Assembly: GCA_021784265.1 (NCBI GenBank)
Contig: JAJXTA010000292.1
Coordinates: 1 to 5,126 of the forward strand
DNA length: 5,126 nucleotides
From: a bacterium
GTDB lineage: Bacteria; Verrucomicrobiota; Verrucomicrobiia; Limisphaerales; J093
Direction: 5' to 3'
Under the pieces are notes generated by a model. It saw nothing but the letters and a program-made list of their open reading frames with translations. It did no database searches and was not told the DNA's origin. Position numbers and translations under genes: made by a program. This document shows, piece after piece, positions 1 to 5,117 of this stretch (its first letter is position 1; the number at the start of each line of letters is the position of its first letter).

Positions 1-243
1 GCTCCGCCTCCCGTGGTCGCGCGCCCGCCAACGCCAGCCCGCCGTCGCCGTCGCCGGCTCAAGCTCAAAGAGAAGATCGTGGGCCTCCTGGAGGCAGCGG
101 GCCGCGGCGGCCTCACCGTGAGCCAGCTCGCCGAAGAGATCGGAGTCAAGCCCGATCGCATTTACAGTTGGTTCCACGCCACGGGGCCGAAGGTTCGGAA
201 AATCAAGAAGCTCGGCAAGGCGCATTACGCCTGGGTGGGCTAG
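1..243 (+). CDS. C-terminal part of a basic winged-helix DNA-binding protein (5' partial)
   Basis: The frame is open from the first base to a TAG at 241-243, so the gene probably begins outside the window. A GTG at 13 is the only in-window start near the edge and would give 76 aa, but no ribosome binding site can be judged. The visible protein starts with a Pro/Ala/Arg-rich low-complexity stretch containing six consecutive arginines (residues 10-15 counted from the GTG), followed by Lys-rich LKLKEKI. Next come a helix (KIVGLLEAAG, 21-30), a helix-turn-helix (LTVSQLAEEIG then KPDRIYSWFHATG, about 34-58) and a basic beta wing (VRKIKKLGKAHYAWVG) to the end. This layout matches winged-helix domains fused to histone-H1-like basic tails in Verrucomicrobiota-type genomes. 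It is likely a nucleoid-associated or regulatory DNA-binding protein; target and role are unknown. It is separated from araB by 189 bases, so a local ara regulator role is possible but not shown. Confidence 0.7.
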   Translation, partial: APPPVVARPPTPARRRRRRLKLKEKIVGLLEAAGRGGLTVSQLAEEIGVKPDRIYSWFHATGPKVRKIKKLGKAHYAWVG

Positions 244-432
244 CCAGCGGTCGTCGGGCCGGGTCTGTCTGGTTGGCCGTGGCCGCGGTGGCTTCCGGGG
301 CTACCGCCTCTGAACGGTGGGCGGGCCAGCGCCGATCAGCTCCCTGGCCCGGACGGAGTTGTGGGCGGGCGGCGCGGTCCACTGGGCGTGGGCTCCCCTC
401 GCACCCGCTCTGCCTCCCTCGGGCATGTGATT

Positions 433-2124
433 ATGTCGAATCCCTCACAATATGCGATCGGGTTGGATTACGGTACCAACTCCGTGCGTTGTCTCGTCGT
501 GCGGGTGGCGGATGGGTTCGAAGCTGGGACCCATATCGCCGGCTATAAGCATGGCGAGCAGGGTGTCGTGCTCGATGCGCGCGACCCGGACCTCGCTCGC
601 CAGCATCCGTCGGATTATTTGGAAGGGGCGGCGGAGGCGGTGAGGGGAGCCCTGGCCGCGGCGCGCGAGCGCGACCGGGAGTTTGCGCCCGGCCGCGTCC
701 TTGGCCTGGGCGTGGACACGACTGGCAGCACGCCGCTGCCGGTGGACGCCCGGGGGCGGCCGCTGGCCGAGCAGCCCCGCTTCGCCACGTGCCCCGAGGC
801 CATGGCGTGGCTCTGGAAAGACCACACGGCGACGGCGGAAGCCCGCGCCATCACCGAACGGGCCGCGGCCGAGCATCCGGAGTATCTCCGGAAGTGCGGC
901 GGGGTGTACTCCTCGGAGTGGTTTTGGTCCAAGGTCTGGCACTGCGCCAAGGTGGCGCCAGAGGTCGCGGATGCCGCCGCGACCTGGATCGAGTGCGCCG
1001 ACTGGATCCCCGCGGTCTTGACCGGGACCGAAGCCAACCCGGTCCGCGGCATCTGCGCGGCTGGCCACAAGGCGATGTATCACGCCGGGTGGGGTGGGTA
1101 TCCGGCCCGCGACTTTCTGGCCGCGTTGGCCCCGGCCCTGGGACGGCTGCGCGACCAGTTGAGTCACGTGCGGGTGGTGGGGGTAGATCAGCCCGCCGGG
1201 CGGTTGACCGCGGAATGGGCCCGGCGCCTGGGGCTGCCCGAAGGGATTCCGGTGGCGGCCGGCGCGTTCGACGCTCATCTGGGCGCGGTGGGGAGCGGGA
1301 TCGAGCCGGGGACGCTCGTCAAGATCCTGGGCACCTCCACCTGCGACATCATTATCGCCCCGCCCCAGCCGGAGCTGCCGGACGTCCCGGGTTTGTGCGG
1401 CATTGTGCCGGGGTCAGTCGTTCCGGGCTACTACGGGCTCGAGGCTGGTCAATCGGCGGTGGGGGACTTGTTCAACTGGTGGGTGCAGCAGATTCAACCG
1501 GGCGCCGGCGCGACCCACGAGAGCTTGAGTGCCGAGGCCACCAAGCTCGTCCCGGGCGAGAGCGGGCTGTTGGCGTTGGACTGGAACAACGGTAACCGCA
1601 CCATTCTGGTGGACCAACGGCTCACGGGCCTGTTGCTGGGGCAAACCCTGCAAACCCGCCCGGCGGAGGTGTACCGCGCGTTGATCGAGGCGACGGCCTT
1701 TGGCGCCCGGATGATCATGGAGCGATTCGAGGAGTACGGCGTGCGGGTGGCGCGCGTGGTGGCCTGTGGCGGGATTGCCGAGAAGAGCCCGTTGGTGATG
1801 CAGATTTACGCCGACGTGACCGGCCGGCCCATGCAGTTGTCGCGTTCGGCGCAGACCTGCGCCCTGGGGGCTGCCATCGCGGGGGCGGTGGTGGCGGGGG
1901 CGTATCCGAACGTGCCGGCGGCCCAGCGAGCGATGACCGGGATCAAACCGGAGGTGTGCCAGCCCCGGCCCGCCGCCACGGCCGTCTATGGCAAACTCTT
2001 CCGCCTTTATCGCTGCTTGCACGACAGCTTCGGGCTGGGGCAGCCCACGGAGAATCTCGCGGGCGTGATGAAACAACTCCTCGTCCTCCGCGCTGAGGCG
2101 CGCCGCGGGAGCGCCGGGGCATGA
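433..2124 (+). CDS. araB: L-ribulokinase (FGGY-family carbohydrate kinase)
   Basis: ATP-dependent kinase that phosphorylates L-ribulose to L-ribulose 5-phosphate, the second step of cytosolic L-arabinose breakdown. The start chosen is ATG 433, giving 563 aa, close to E. coli AraB (566 aa), with the first strand of the ATPase fold beginning at residue 8. The frame is open upstream to 361, but that extension is Arg/Gly/Pro-rich and unlike the family; GTG 427 is an alternative start. No good Shine-Dalgarno precedes 433. AraB signatures are in the expected order: GLDYGTNSVR (10-19), GVDTTGSTPLPVD (93-105), WLWKDHTA (126-133), GGVYSSEWFWSKV (156-168), ECADWIPA (187-194), AAGHKAM (209-215), GAFDAHLGAVG (277-287) with the probable catalytic base Asp280, KILGTSTCD (297-305), GLEAGQSAVGD (335-345), LDWNNGNRT (382-390), ATAFGARMIME (420-430) and the nucleotide-side ACGGIAEKSP (444-453). 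No key motif is missing. The stop overlaps the araD start (ATGA), implying translational coupling. Confidence 0.96.
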   Translation: MSNPSQYAIGLDYGTNSVRCLVVRVADGFEAGTHIAGYKHGEQGVVLDARDPDLARQHPSDYLEGAAEAVRGALAAARERDREFAPGRVLGLGVDTTGSTPLPVDARGRPLAEQPRFATCPEAMAWLWKDHTATAEARAITERAAAEHPEYLRKCGGVYSSEWFWSKVWHCAKVAPEVADAAATWIECADWIPAVLTGTEANPVRGICAAGHKAMYHAGWGGYPARDFLAALAPALGRLRDQLSHVRVVGVDQPAGRLTAEWARRLGLPEGIPVAAGAFDAHLGAVGSGIEPGTLVKILGTSTCDIIIAPPQPELPDVPGLCGIVPGSVVPGYYGLEAGQSAVGDLFNWWVQQIQPGAGATHESLSAEATKLVPGESGLLALDWNNGNRTILVDQRLTGLLLGQTLQTRPAEVYRALIEATAFGARMIMERFEEYGVRVARVVACGGIAEKSPLVMQIYADVTGRPMQLSRSAQTCALGAAIAGAVVAGAYPNVPAAQRAMTGIKPEVCQPRPAATAVYGKLFRLYRCLHDSFGLGQPTENLAGVMKQLLVLRAEARRGSAGA

Positions 2125-2861
2125 CCGACCGGGCATTGCGCGAGGCCGCCTGGGCGGCGAATCGTGCGATTCAAGAGCAGGGTTTGGTGCTGCTAACCTG
2201 GGGCAATGCCTCGGTCTGCGATCGGGCCCGCGGCCTCTTGGCGATCAAGCCCAGTGGCGTGGCATACGCCCAGTTGACCCCCGACGATATGGTCTTGGTC
2301 GAGCTGGATTCCGGGCGCACCGTGGGTGCCGGCGCCTTGCGCCCCTCCTCCGATACCCCCACGCACTGCGCGCTGCTCCTGGCTTTTGCCGGCGTCGGTG
2401 GCATCGTGCATACCCATTCGCCCTATGCGACCGCTTGGGCGCAAGCCGGACGCGACTTGCCCTGCTACGGCACCACCCACGCCGATTATTTCCGCGGCGC
2501 GATTCCCTGCACCCCTGAATTGACCGCGGCGGAGATCCAGGCCGGCGAGGGTTACGAACACAACACCGGGGCCGTCATCGTCCGCGAGTTCCAACGCCGT
2601 GGTTTGGCGCCACTCCACGTTCCGGGGGTGCTGGTGCGGGGACACGCGCCGTTTGCCTGGGGCGGGGACGGCGCGCAGGCGGTCCACAACGCCGTCGTGC
2701 TCGAGGCGGTCGCCCAGATGGGCCTGCGCACGGTCGCGTTGAACCCGACCGCCGCGCCGATCTCGGAAACCCTGCTCCACAAGCACTTCTTCCGCAAACA
2801 CGGCCCCGGCGCCTACTACGGGCAGCCTCCCGCGGCGTCCAGCGCCGCCAACCCGGCCTGA
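2121..2861 (+). CDS. araD: L-ribulose-5-phosphate 4-epimerase (class II aldolase/adducin family)
   Basis: Zinc-dependent epimerase converting L-ribulose 5-phosphate to D-xylulose 5-phosphate, which feeds the pentose phosphate pathway. It is 246 aa against 231 aa in E. coli AraD; the extra length is mainly an Ala/Pro-rich tail after residue 234. The active-site set is present by comparison with E. coli: WGNAS (27-31) and SG (45-46) for phosphate binding, SSD (76-78) with the acidic residue, the metal ligands His97 and His99 in VHTHSPYA, Asp122 in THADYF, the third metal ligand His175 in VLVRGHAPFAW, and the C-terminal AYYGQ (231-235) carrying the catalytic tyrosine region. The ATG at 2121 overlaps the araB stop (ATGA). 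A GGGAG lies about 10 bases upstream inside araB, so the two genes are very likely co-transcribed and coupled. A putative terminator follows at 2913-2944. No araA is adjacent. Confidence 0.96.
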   Translation: MTDRALREAAWAANRAIQEQGLVLLTWGNASVCDRARGLLAIKPSGVAYAQLTPDDMVLVELDSGRTVGAGALRPSSDTPTHCALLLAFAGVGGIVHTHSPYATAWAQAGRDLPCYGTTHADYFRGAIPCTPELTAAEIQAGEGYEHNTGAVIVREFQRRGLAPLHVPGVLVRGHAPFAWGGDGAQAVHNAVVLEAVAQMGLRTVALNPTAAPISETLLHKHFFRKHGPGAYYGQPPAASSAANPA

Positions 2862-2912
2862 GGATTGCTCGCCCGGGGCGGCCCGCCCGCGCGCGATGCC
2901 GACACAACCGAC

Positions 2913-2944
2913 GGGGCGAGGGCCTTGGCCCGCTCCCCACTTTT
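2913..2944 (+). terminator. Probable rho-independent terminator of the araBD operon
   Basis: A GC-rich hairpin sits 52 bases after the araD stop. Left arm 2913-2924 (GGGGCGAGGGCC) pairs with right arm 2927-2938 (GGCCCGCTCCCC): four outer G-C pairs, a short mismatched segment, then five inner pairs, of which the last must open to allow a loop. TTTT follows at 2941-2944 after two bases. The T-run is short, so efficiency is uncertain. The T-run is also the distal edge of the recombinase remnant on the other strand. Confidence 0.5.
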
Positions 2945-3096
2945 GTCACACTCACCCCGTTCTGCCGGCAATAATCCGCGTAACCGCTCACCGCCAGCGC
3001 CTAGACGCTCTGCCGCCCGGGGCTCAAGCCGCTCCGCTGCAAGGCCTCGCGCCAGTTGCCGAAGATCAACTCCGGCTCCCTGGGAAAACGCAGGCC
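2941..3096 (-). pseudogene. Remnant of the N-terminal SAM-like domain of an integron-type tyrosine recombinase
   Basis: Read on the minus strand from 3096 down, one frame gives GLRFPREPELIFGNWREAL, then QRSGLSPGRQSV, a TAG stop (3003-3001), and, still in frame, ALAVSGYADYCRQNGVSVTK. The pattern 'WREAL..SGLSPG.Q..[Y].LA..GY..YCR.NGVSVT' is the core-binding (SAM-like, four-helix) domain at the start of tyrosine recombinases, and it resembles the integron-integrase-like recombinases common in Verrucomicrobiota. The amber codon sits where a tyrosine would be expected. The rest of the protein (central linker and the catalytic Arg/His/Arg/Tyr domain) is gone: araD ends only 80 bases further on. An ATG at 3112-3110 is in another frame, so a small frameshift near the start is also likely. 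The family assignment is from recognition of the motif, not a search. If correct it is a non-functional relic that marks a past mobile or cassette-capturing element. Confidence 0.6.
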
Positions 3097-3590
3097 GGAC
3101 GCGGCTGCCCATGGCGGCTCGGACCTGACTGGCCTTTCAGCAGCTTCGCCCGAACTCTGCAACCGCGAAGTCGCGCCGTCTGACCCTACCACGCCACCGC
3201 GCCAACCCGGGGCCGTTTTCCCATCTCTTGCTCCGCCTTTTGAAAAAAACGCCTCCGCAGCGGAATCGGTGGCCTTCCAGACCCGGGTAGTGCGTCCAAG
3301 TCGCCTATATGCAATAACTTGCGTATGGCATCGGTAGCCCGGCATCCGCCCTCCACACCCCACCCGCCGGCGCCCACGCGCCTGCAGCCGGCAGGCAAAC
3401 GACGGACTCCCCTGCCTGTGCCACCCGTATGCCATTTTCACCCACGGATGCTCCCATCCGCTGCTATCGACCCGAAACACCCCGGCTTGACTCCTTCCGC
3501 AGTTCCCCTGCACCATCCGCCCATGAACCAAACCCCTCTCGCCGACCTGGGCTTCCGCGCGGCCACTTCCGCCCAAACACACTGTTCGAT
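3097..3590. other. Gene-poor stretch between recombinase remnant and the 3591 gene
   Basis: No convincing gene is seen. Open frames on both strands are long only because stops are rare in GC-rich DNA, and their proteins are Arg/Gly/Pro-rich without domain features. Visible structure: an A-run at 3242-3248 (GAAAAAAAC); an AT-richer island at 3306-3326 containing TATGCAA-TAAC-TTGCGTA, a seven-pair dyad with one G-T; a hairpin GCCTGC-AGCCG-GCAGGC at 3380-3396; and a pyrimidine-rich run on the plus strand from about 3330 to 3580. In an integron reading this stretch would hold the integrase leader and attI region; GTTCGAT at 3584-3590 would be its right border. Confidence 0.4.
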
Positions 3591-3594
3591 GTGA
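3523..3594 (+). CDS. Possible short leader ORF overlapping the 3591 gene
   Basis: ATG 3523 opens a 23-codon frame (MNQTPLADLGFRAATSAQTHCSM) ending in ATGTGA. Its TGA (3592-3594) overlaps the GTG start of the next gene at 3591. Such a stop/start overlap could couple translation of a downstream gene that lacks its own Shine-Dalgarno. No Shine-Dalgarno is seen before 3523 either (CACCATCCGCCC), and the frame continues open upstream, so this may be chance. Confidence 0.15.
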   Translation: MNQTPLADLGFRAATSAQTHCSM

Positions 3595-3860
3595 AAAGGA
3601 CCCCGCAATTCAGGGTCGGTGATCGGGTCACGGTGGTCAAGATTCCGCCCGTCTTGATGGGTGGGGAAGGTCTCGACACACCAGGCGTGTTTGGGCGAGC
3701 GCTGGGGAAGACTTTTCGTGTCGATGGGATCGACGAATATGGGCACCTTGAGCTTGTCGTCGCTGAGCGGAGGTCGTCGCCCGACAGTTATCATTCGGAC
3801 ACTCTTTGGATTGAGCCCGAGTTCGTTGCTTTAGCGGAGGAGCGACATGGCAGGAAATGA
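3591..3860 (+). CDS. Small hypothetical protein, SH3-like beta-barrel style
   Basis: The start chosen is GTG 3591, giving 89 aa, because the protein begins with a typical small-barrel opening (FRVGDRVTVVKIPP, residues 7-20), while the frame upstream reads as Pro/Arg-rich non-coding sequence. Other visible parts: a Gly-rich segment (21-38), a strand-turn-strand GKTFRVDGIDEYGHLEL (39-55) and an acidic aromatic end LWIEPEFVAL (72-81). The pattern of a GDxV start, GxxFxVxGxDEYGHLEL and a final WIEPEFV recalls a family of short uncharacterised bacterial proteins with KOW/SH3-like folds; the function is unknown. There is no signal peptide or membrane segment. No Shine-Dalgarno precedes the GTG, so translation may be leaderless or coupled to an upstream short frame. 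Base use is less GC3-biased than in araB/araD, hinting at a different origin. Confidence 0.7.
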   Translation: MKRTPQFRVGDRVTVVKIPPVLMGGEGLDTPGVFGRALGKTFRVDGIDEYGHLELVVAERRSSPDSYHSDTLWIEPEFVALAEERHGRK

Positions 3861-4220
3861 ATCATGGCACCAGCCGGCTGCTGGCAGCGCCGGGTTCGCG
3901 CCCAGGTTGGCAATCCAGCGTCATCGGCCCGGGGGGCGCCCGACCCAGACGGTCCCGCGGCATTACAGGCATGAGAACCAAGCGCCCAGACGGACCGGTT
4001 CCAAAGAAAGGGTCTGTAGCAGAATCAGTGGGTCAAAATGGCGCAGTCCGGCGGCGCGCAGGCGAGTCCGTTACGCGTGGCGACCGGCGGCGACCCGAGC
4101 TGGAGGCTCGAAACTGGTCGCCGCCGCTCGCCTGCCTGCCGCCGGACTGGTTGGCTGGGGCTGACGACAGCTGGCAATCGATCAACTAACAGCTCAGCGG
4201 CGATACAATGCCTTGATAGC
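3861..4220. other. Gene-poor stretch holding a large palindrome
   Basis: No gene is supported here. Two plus-strand frames are open (from 3847 and 3857), but they translate to Arg/Gly/Pro/Ser-rich sequence and run straight through the palindrome at 4044-4149. The frame from 3847 has a good Shine-Dalgarno (GGAGGAGCGAC before ATG) but no protein-like pattern. A perfect ten-base palindrome CAGCCGGCTG lies at 3871-3880, and a short dyad GAACC/GGTTC at 3975-3979 and 3997-4001. Confidence 0.4.
4044..4149. repeat. Large imperfect inverted repeat (106 bases, multi-stem fold)
   Basis: The outer arms 4044-4066 and 4127-4149 are 23 bases each and complementary except at two adjacent positions (4056-4057). 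Inside, CGGCGGCGACC (4085-4095) pairs perfectly with GGTCGCCGCCG (4116-4126), and CGAGC (4096-4100) pairs with GCTCG (4106-4110) around a TGGAG loop. The left side has an extra 18-base segment (4067-4084) bulging out; the right side has only AAACT (4111-4115). A single RNA or DNA strand would form a long rod with one big asymmetric bulge, resembling an extrahelical-base cruciform. It is not followed by a T-run, so it is not a simple terminator. It could be a recombination site relative, a REP-like element, a miniature mobile element or a structured RNA. Confidence 0.8.
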
Positions 4221-4460
4221 GTGGTGGTTGCACTTTGTGACCCAAGGTGGAACCCACGGATTCTGCTGGGGAGGCCAAAGAAAGAGGCGCTCCTCAAGGA
4301 TTTGGCGGCGCGGCTAGTGCGCATGGGTTGGTTTGTTGCCGGGTCCGAGGGCCTGGAGGGCACGATTAACGTTCTCCGTCAGGCTCGTGACGATCAGCTA
4401 AAGGGCCTTATTGCGCCCTCTGACCGCAAAGTGGCGAGCGCGCCGCGTTGCCGAGCATGA
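4221..4460 (+). CDS. Possible small hypothetical protein
   Basis: This is a frame with coding-like codon position bias: mostly G/C in third positions, low G/C in second positions from about 4260 onward. It reads VVVALCDPRWNPRILL, then GRPKKEALLKDLAARL, VRMGWFVAGSEGLEGTIN and VLRQARDDQLKGLIAPS, then a basic end to TGA 4458-4460. The helical KKEALLKDLAARLVRMGWFV and VLRQARDDQLKGLI parts look protein-like. The start is uncertain: GTG 4221 gives 79 aa, GTG 4224 and ATG 4323 are alternatives, and none has a Shine-Dalgarno. The frame stays open back to 4038, but only through the palindrome. It may equally be a decayed gene fragment. The stop lies 12 bases before the fold at 4473-4558, as expected for a gene inside a cassette. 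No family recognised. Confidence 0.3.
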   Translation: MVVALCDPRWNPRILLGRPKKEALLKDLAARLVRMGWFVAGSEGLEGTINVLRQARDDQLKGLIAPSDRKVASAPRCRA

Positions 4461-4472
4461 GCACCATGCCCC

Positions 4473-4558
4473 CGAACAAGGATGCAGCGAACCCCGCGAT
4501 GACCTCCCGGTTTCATATCAGCAGCCATCGGCGCGGGGTCGGTGATCTGCATCGTTCG
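4473..4558. repeat. attC-like imperfect palindrome ending in GTTCGAT
   Basis: Four stems are nested in register: CGAAC (4473-4477) with GTTCG (4554-4558); GATGCAG (4481-4487) with CTGCATC (4547-4553); ACCCCG (4491-4496) with CGGGGT (4534-4539); CGATG (4497-4501) with CATCG (4526-4530), leaving a 24-base loop. Unpaired bases are AAG on the left and GCG plus a longer internal segment on the right. Integron attC sites fold this way: an outer R box whose right copy starts with GTT, an inner L box, extrahelical bases and a variable loop, about 60-140 bases in all. The right box GTTCGAT matches the consensus GTTRRRY at six of seven positions; the left box fits RYYYAAC less well. It lies between a possible ORF and the toxin-antitoxin pair. 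The palindrome is clear; the attC identity is inference. Confidence 0.45.
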
Positions 4559-4575
4559 ATGAAACCCAAAAGTCG

Positions 4576-4605
4576 TTGGCAACACCTCCTGAACAGCGGT
4601 ATTAT
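4576..4605 (+). promoter_or_regulatory. Sigma70-type promoter for the toxin-antitoxin pair, probably leaderless
   Basis: TTGGCA (4576-4581) and TATTAT (4600-4605) are separated by 18 bases and match the TTGACA/TATAAT consensus at five of six positions each. The antitoxin ATG at 4612 is six bases past the -10 box, where transcription would normally begin, and no Shine-Dalgarno is present, so a leaderless mRNA is likely. A small dyad GTTG-G-CAAC (4575-4583) covers the -35 box and could be part of an operator for autorepression, though it is short. Confidence 0.5.
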
Positions 4606-4611
4606 TCCCTT

Positions 4612-4821
4612 ATGACGACCGAAGATGTCAGAGCTCTGTCCATCGAGCGCAAAATCCAGATCATGGAGGCGATCTGGGAGGACTTGCGAGAGCGCTTTGA
4701 CCGGTCGGGAATTTCTCCACAGCAGAAGCAGTTGTTGGATCGTCGTCGCGCGAGGGTTCGCGAAGGCGCGGCACGGCTCTTGGATTGGGATACAGTCAAG
4801 GGGACTCTGGCCCGGCCATGA
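4612..4821 (+). CDS. Addiction module antitoxin (PF09720/TIGR02574-like)
   Basis: A 69-aa acidic/basic helical protein: MTTEDVRALSIERKIQIMEA, then IWEDLRERFDRSGISPQQKQ, LLDRRRARVREGAARLLDWD and TVKGTLARP. The order 'L[S/P].E.KI.I.EAIWEDL...' at 9-25, a Ser-Pro start of a second helix (SPQQKQLLDRRRA, 35-47) and the closing WDTVKGTL (59-66) match the short 'putative addiction module component' family, usually about 70-75 aa. It would neutralise the toxin encoded just downstream and probably help repress the operon. ATG 4612 was chosen because family members start just before the first helix; a TTG at 4576 in frame would add 12 residues but lies in the -35 box. The stop overlaps the toxin start (ATGA), the normal antitoxin-first coupled layout. 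Confidence 0.85.
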   Translation: MTTEDVRALSIERKIQIMEAIWEDLRERFDRSGISPQQKQLLDRRRARVREGAARLLDWDTVKGTLARP

Positions 4822-5117
4822 TTCGCGTCGAGATTTCGGAAGACGCCCAGGCGGATCTCAACGAGGGATTTCTTTTCTACGAGGCCCAGCAGTCGGGCCT
4901 TGGTGATTACTTCACTGCTTGCCTTCGGGCTGACATCGAGGGATTGAAGATCTCGGGGGGTGCGCATCGGGTGGTCTATGCTGATTATCATCGGCTGCTC
5001 AGCAAGGTATTTCCTTACGGCGTTTTCTACACGGTGGAGGGTGAGACCGCCGTGGTGTGGGCACGGCTCGATTTTAGAAGAGACCCGGAATGGATACGAG
5101 AAGAATTACGCGGGTAG
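4818..5117 (+). CDS. Type II toxin, RelE/ParE family
   Basis: A 99-aa protein with the RelE/ParE fold pattern: first strand MIRVEISEDAQADLNEGFLFYEAQQSGLG (1-29), in which the helix A..DL.EGF.FYE.Q precedes GLGDYF; a second helix (YFTACLRADIEGLK, 31-44); then the beta sheet HRVVYADYHRLLSKVFPYGVFYTVEGETAVVWARLDFRRDPEWIREEL (50-97). FPYGVFY (65-71) and the C-terminal basic LDFRRDP.WI are hallmarks of the group. ParE members poison DNA gyrase and RelE members cut mRNA on the ribosome; this sequence alone does not decide which, so the target is left open. The length is complete, with no frameshift, and the start ATG 4818 overlaps the antitoxin stop. Just after the TAG the window ends with ATCCAAC (5119-5125), a possible attC left box. 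Confidence 0.88.
   Translation: MIRVEISEDAQADLNEGFLFYEAQQSGLGDYFTACLRADIEGLKISGGAHRVVYADYHRLLSKVFPYGVFYTVEGETAVVWARLDFRRDPEWIREELRG

Noticed and set aside
285..307. Hairpin GCGGTGGC/GCTACCGC after the first gene as a terminator
   Set aside because: The eight-pair stem is followed by CTCTGAAC with no T-run; too weak to call.
361..432. Upstream extension of araB from 361
   Set aside because: The added 24 residues are Gly/Arg/Pro-rich and precede the natural AraB start; ATG 433 gives the family length.
445..1278. Long minus-strand open frame inside araB
   Set aside because: Shadow of a GC3-rich gene; the translation is His/Arg/Gly/Pro-rich without domains.
3001..3582. Minus-strand 193-codon frame as a full gene
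   Set aside because: Only its last roughly 30 codons resemble a protein (the recombinase remnant); the rest is low-information Arg/Gly-rich sequence.
3963..3976. ATTACAGGCATGAG identical to a human Alu segment
   Set aside because: Only 14 bases match and the flanks differ; coincidence rather than contamination.
4044..4149. Large palindrome as a canonical attC site
   Set aside because: GTTGGCT follows the right arm at 4150-4156, but no complementary AAC-ending box lies left of 4044, so the R-box criterion fails.
3847..4164. Plus-strand frame with strong Shine-Dalgarno after the 3591 gene
   Set aside because: Despite GGAGGAG before the ATG, the product is Arg/Ala/Gly/Pro-rich and runs through the 4044-4149 palindrome; no domain or coding pattern is seen.
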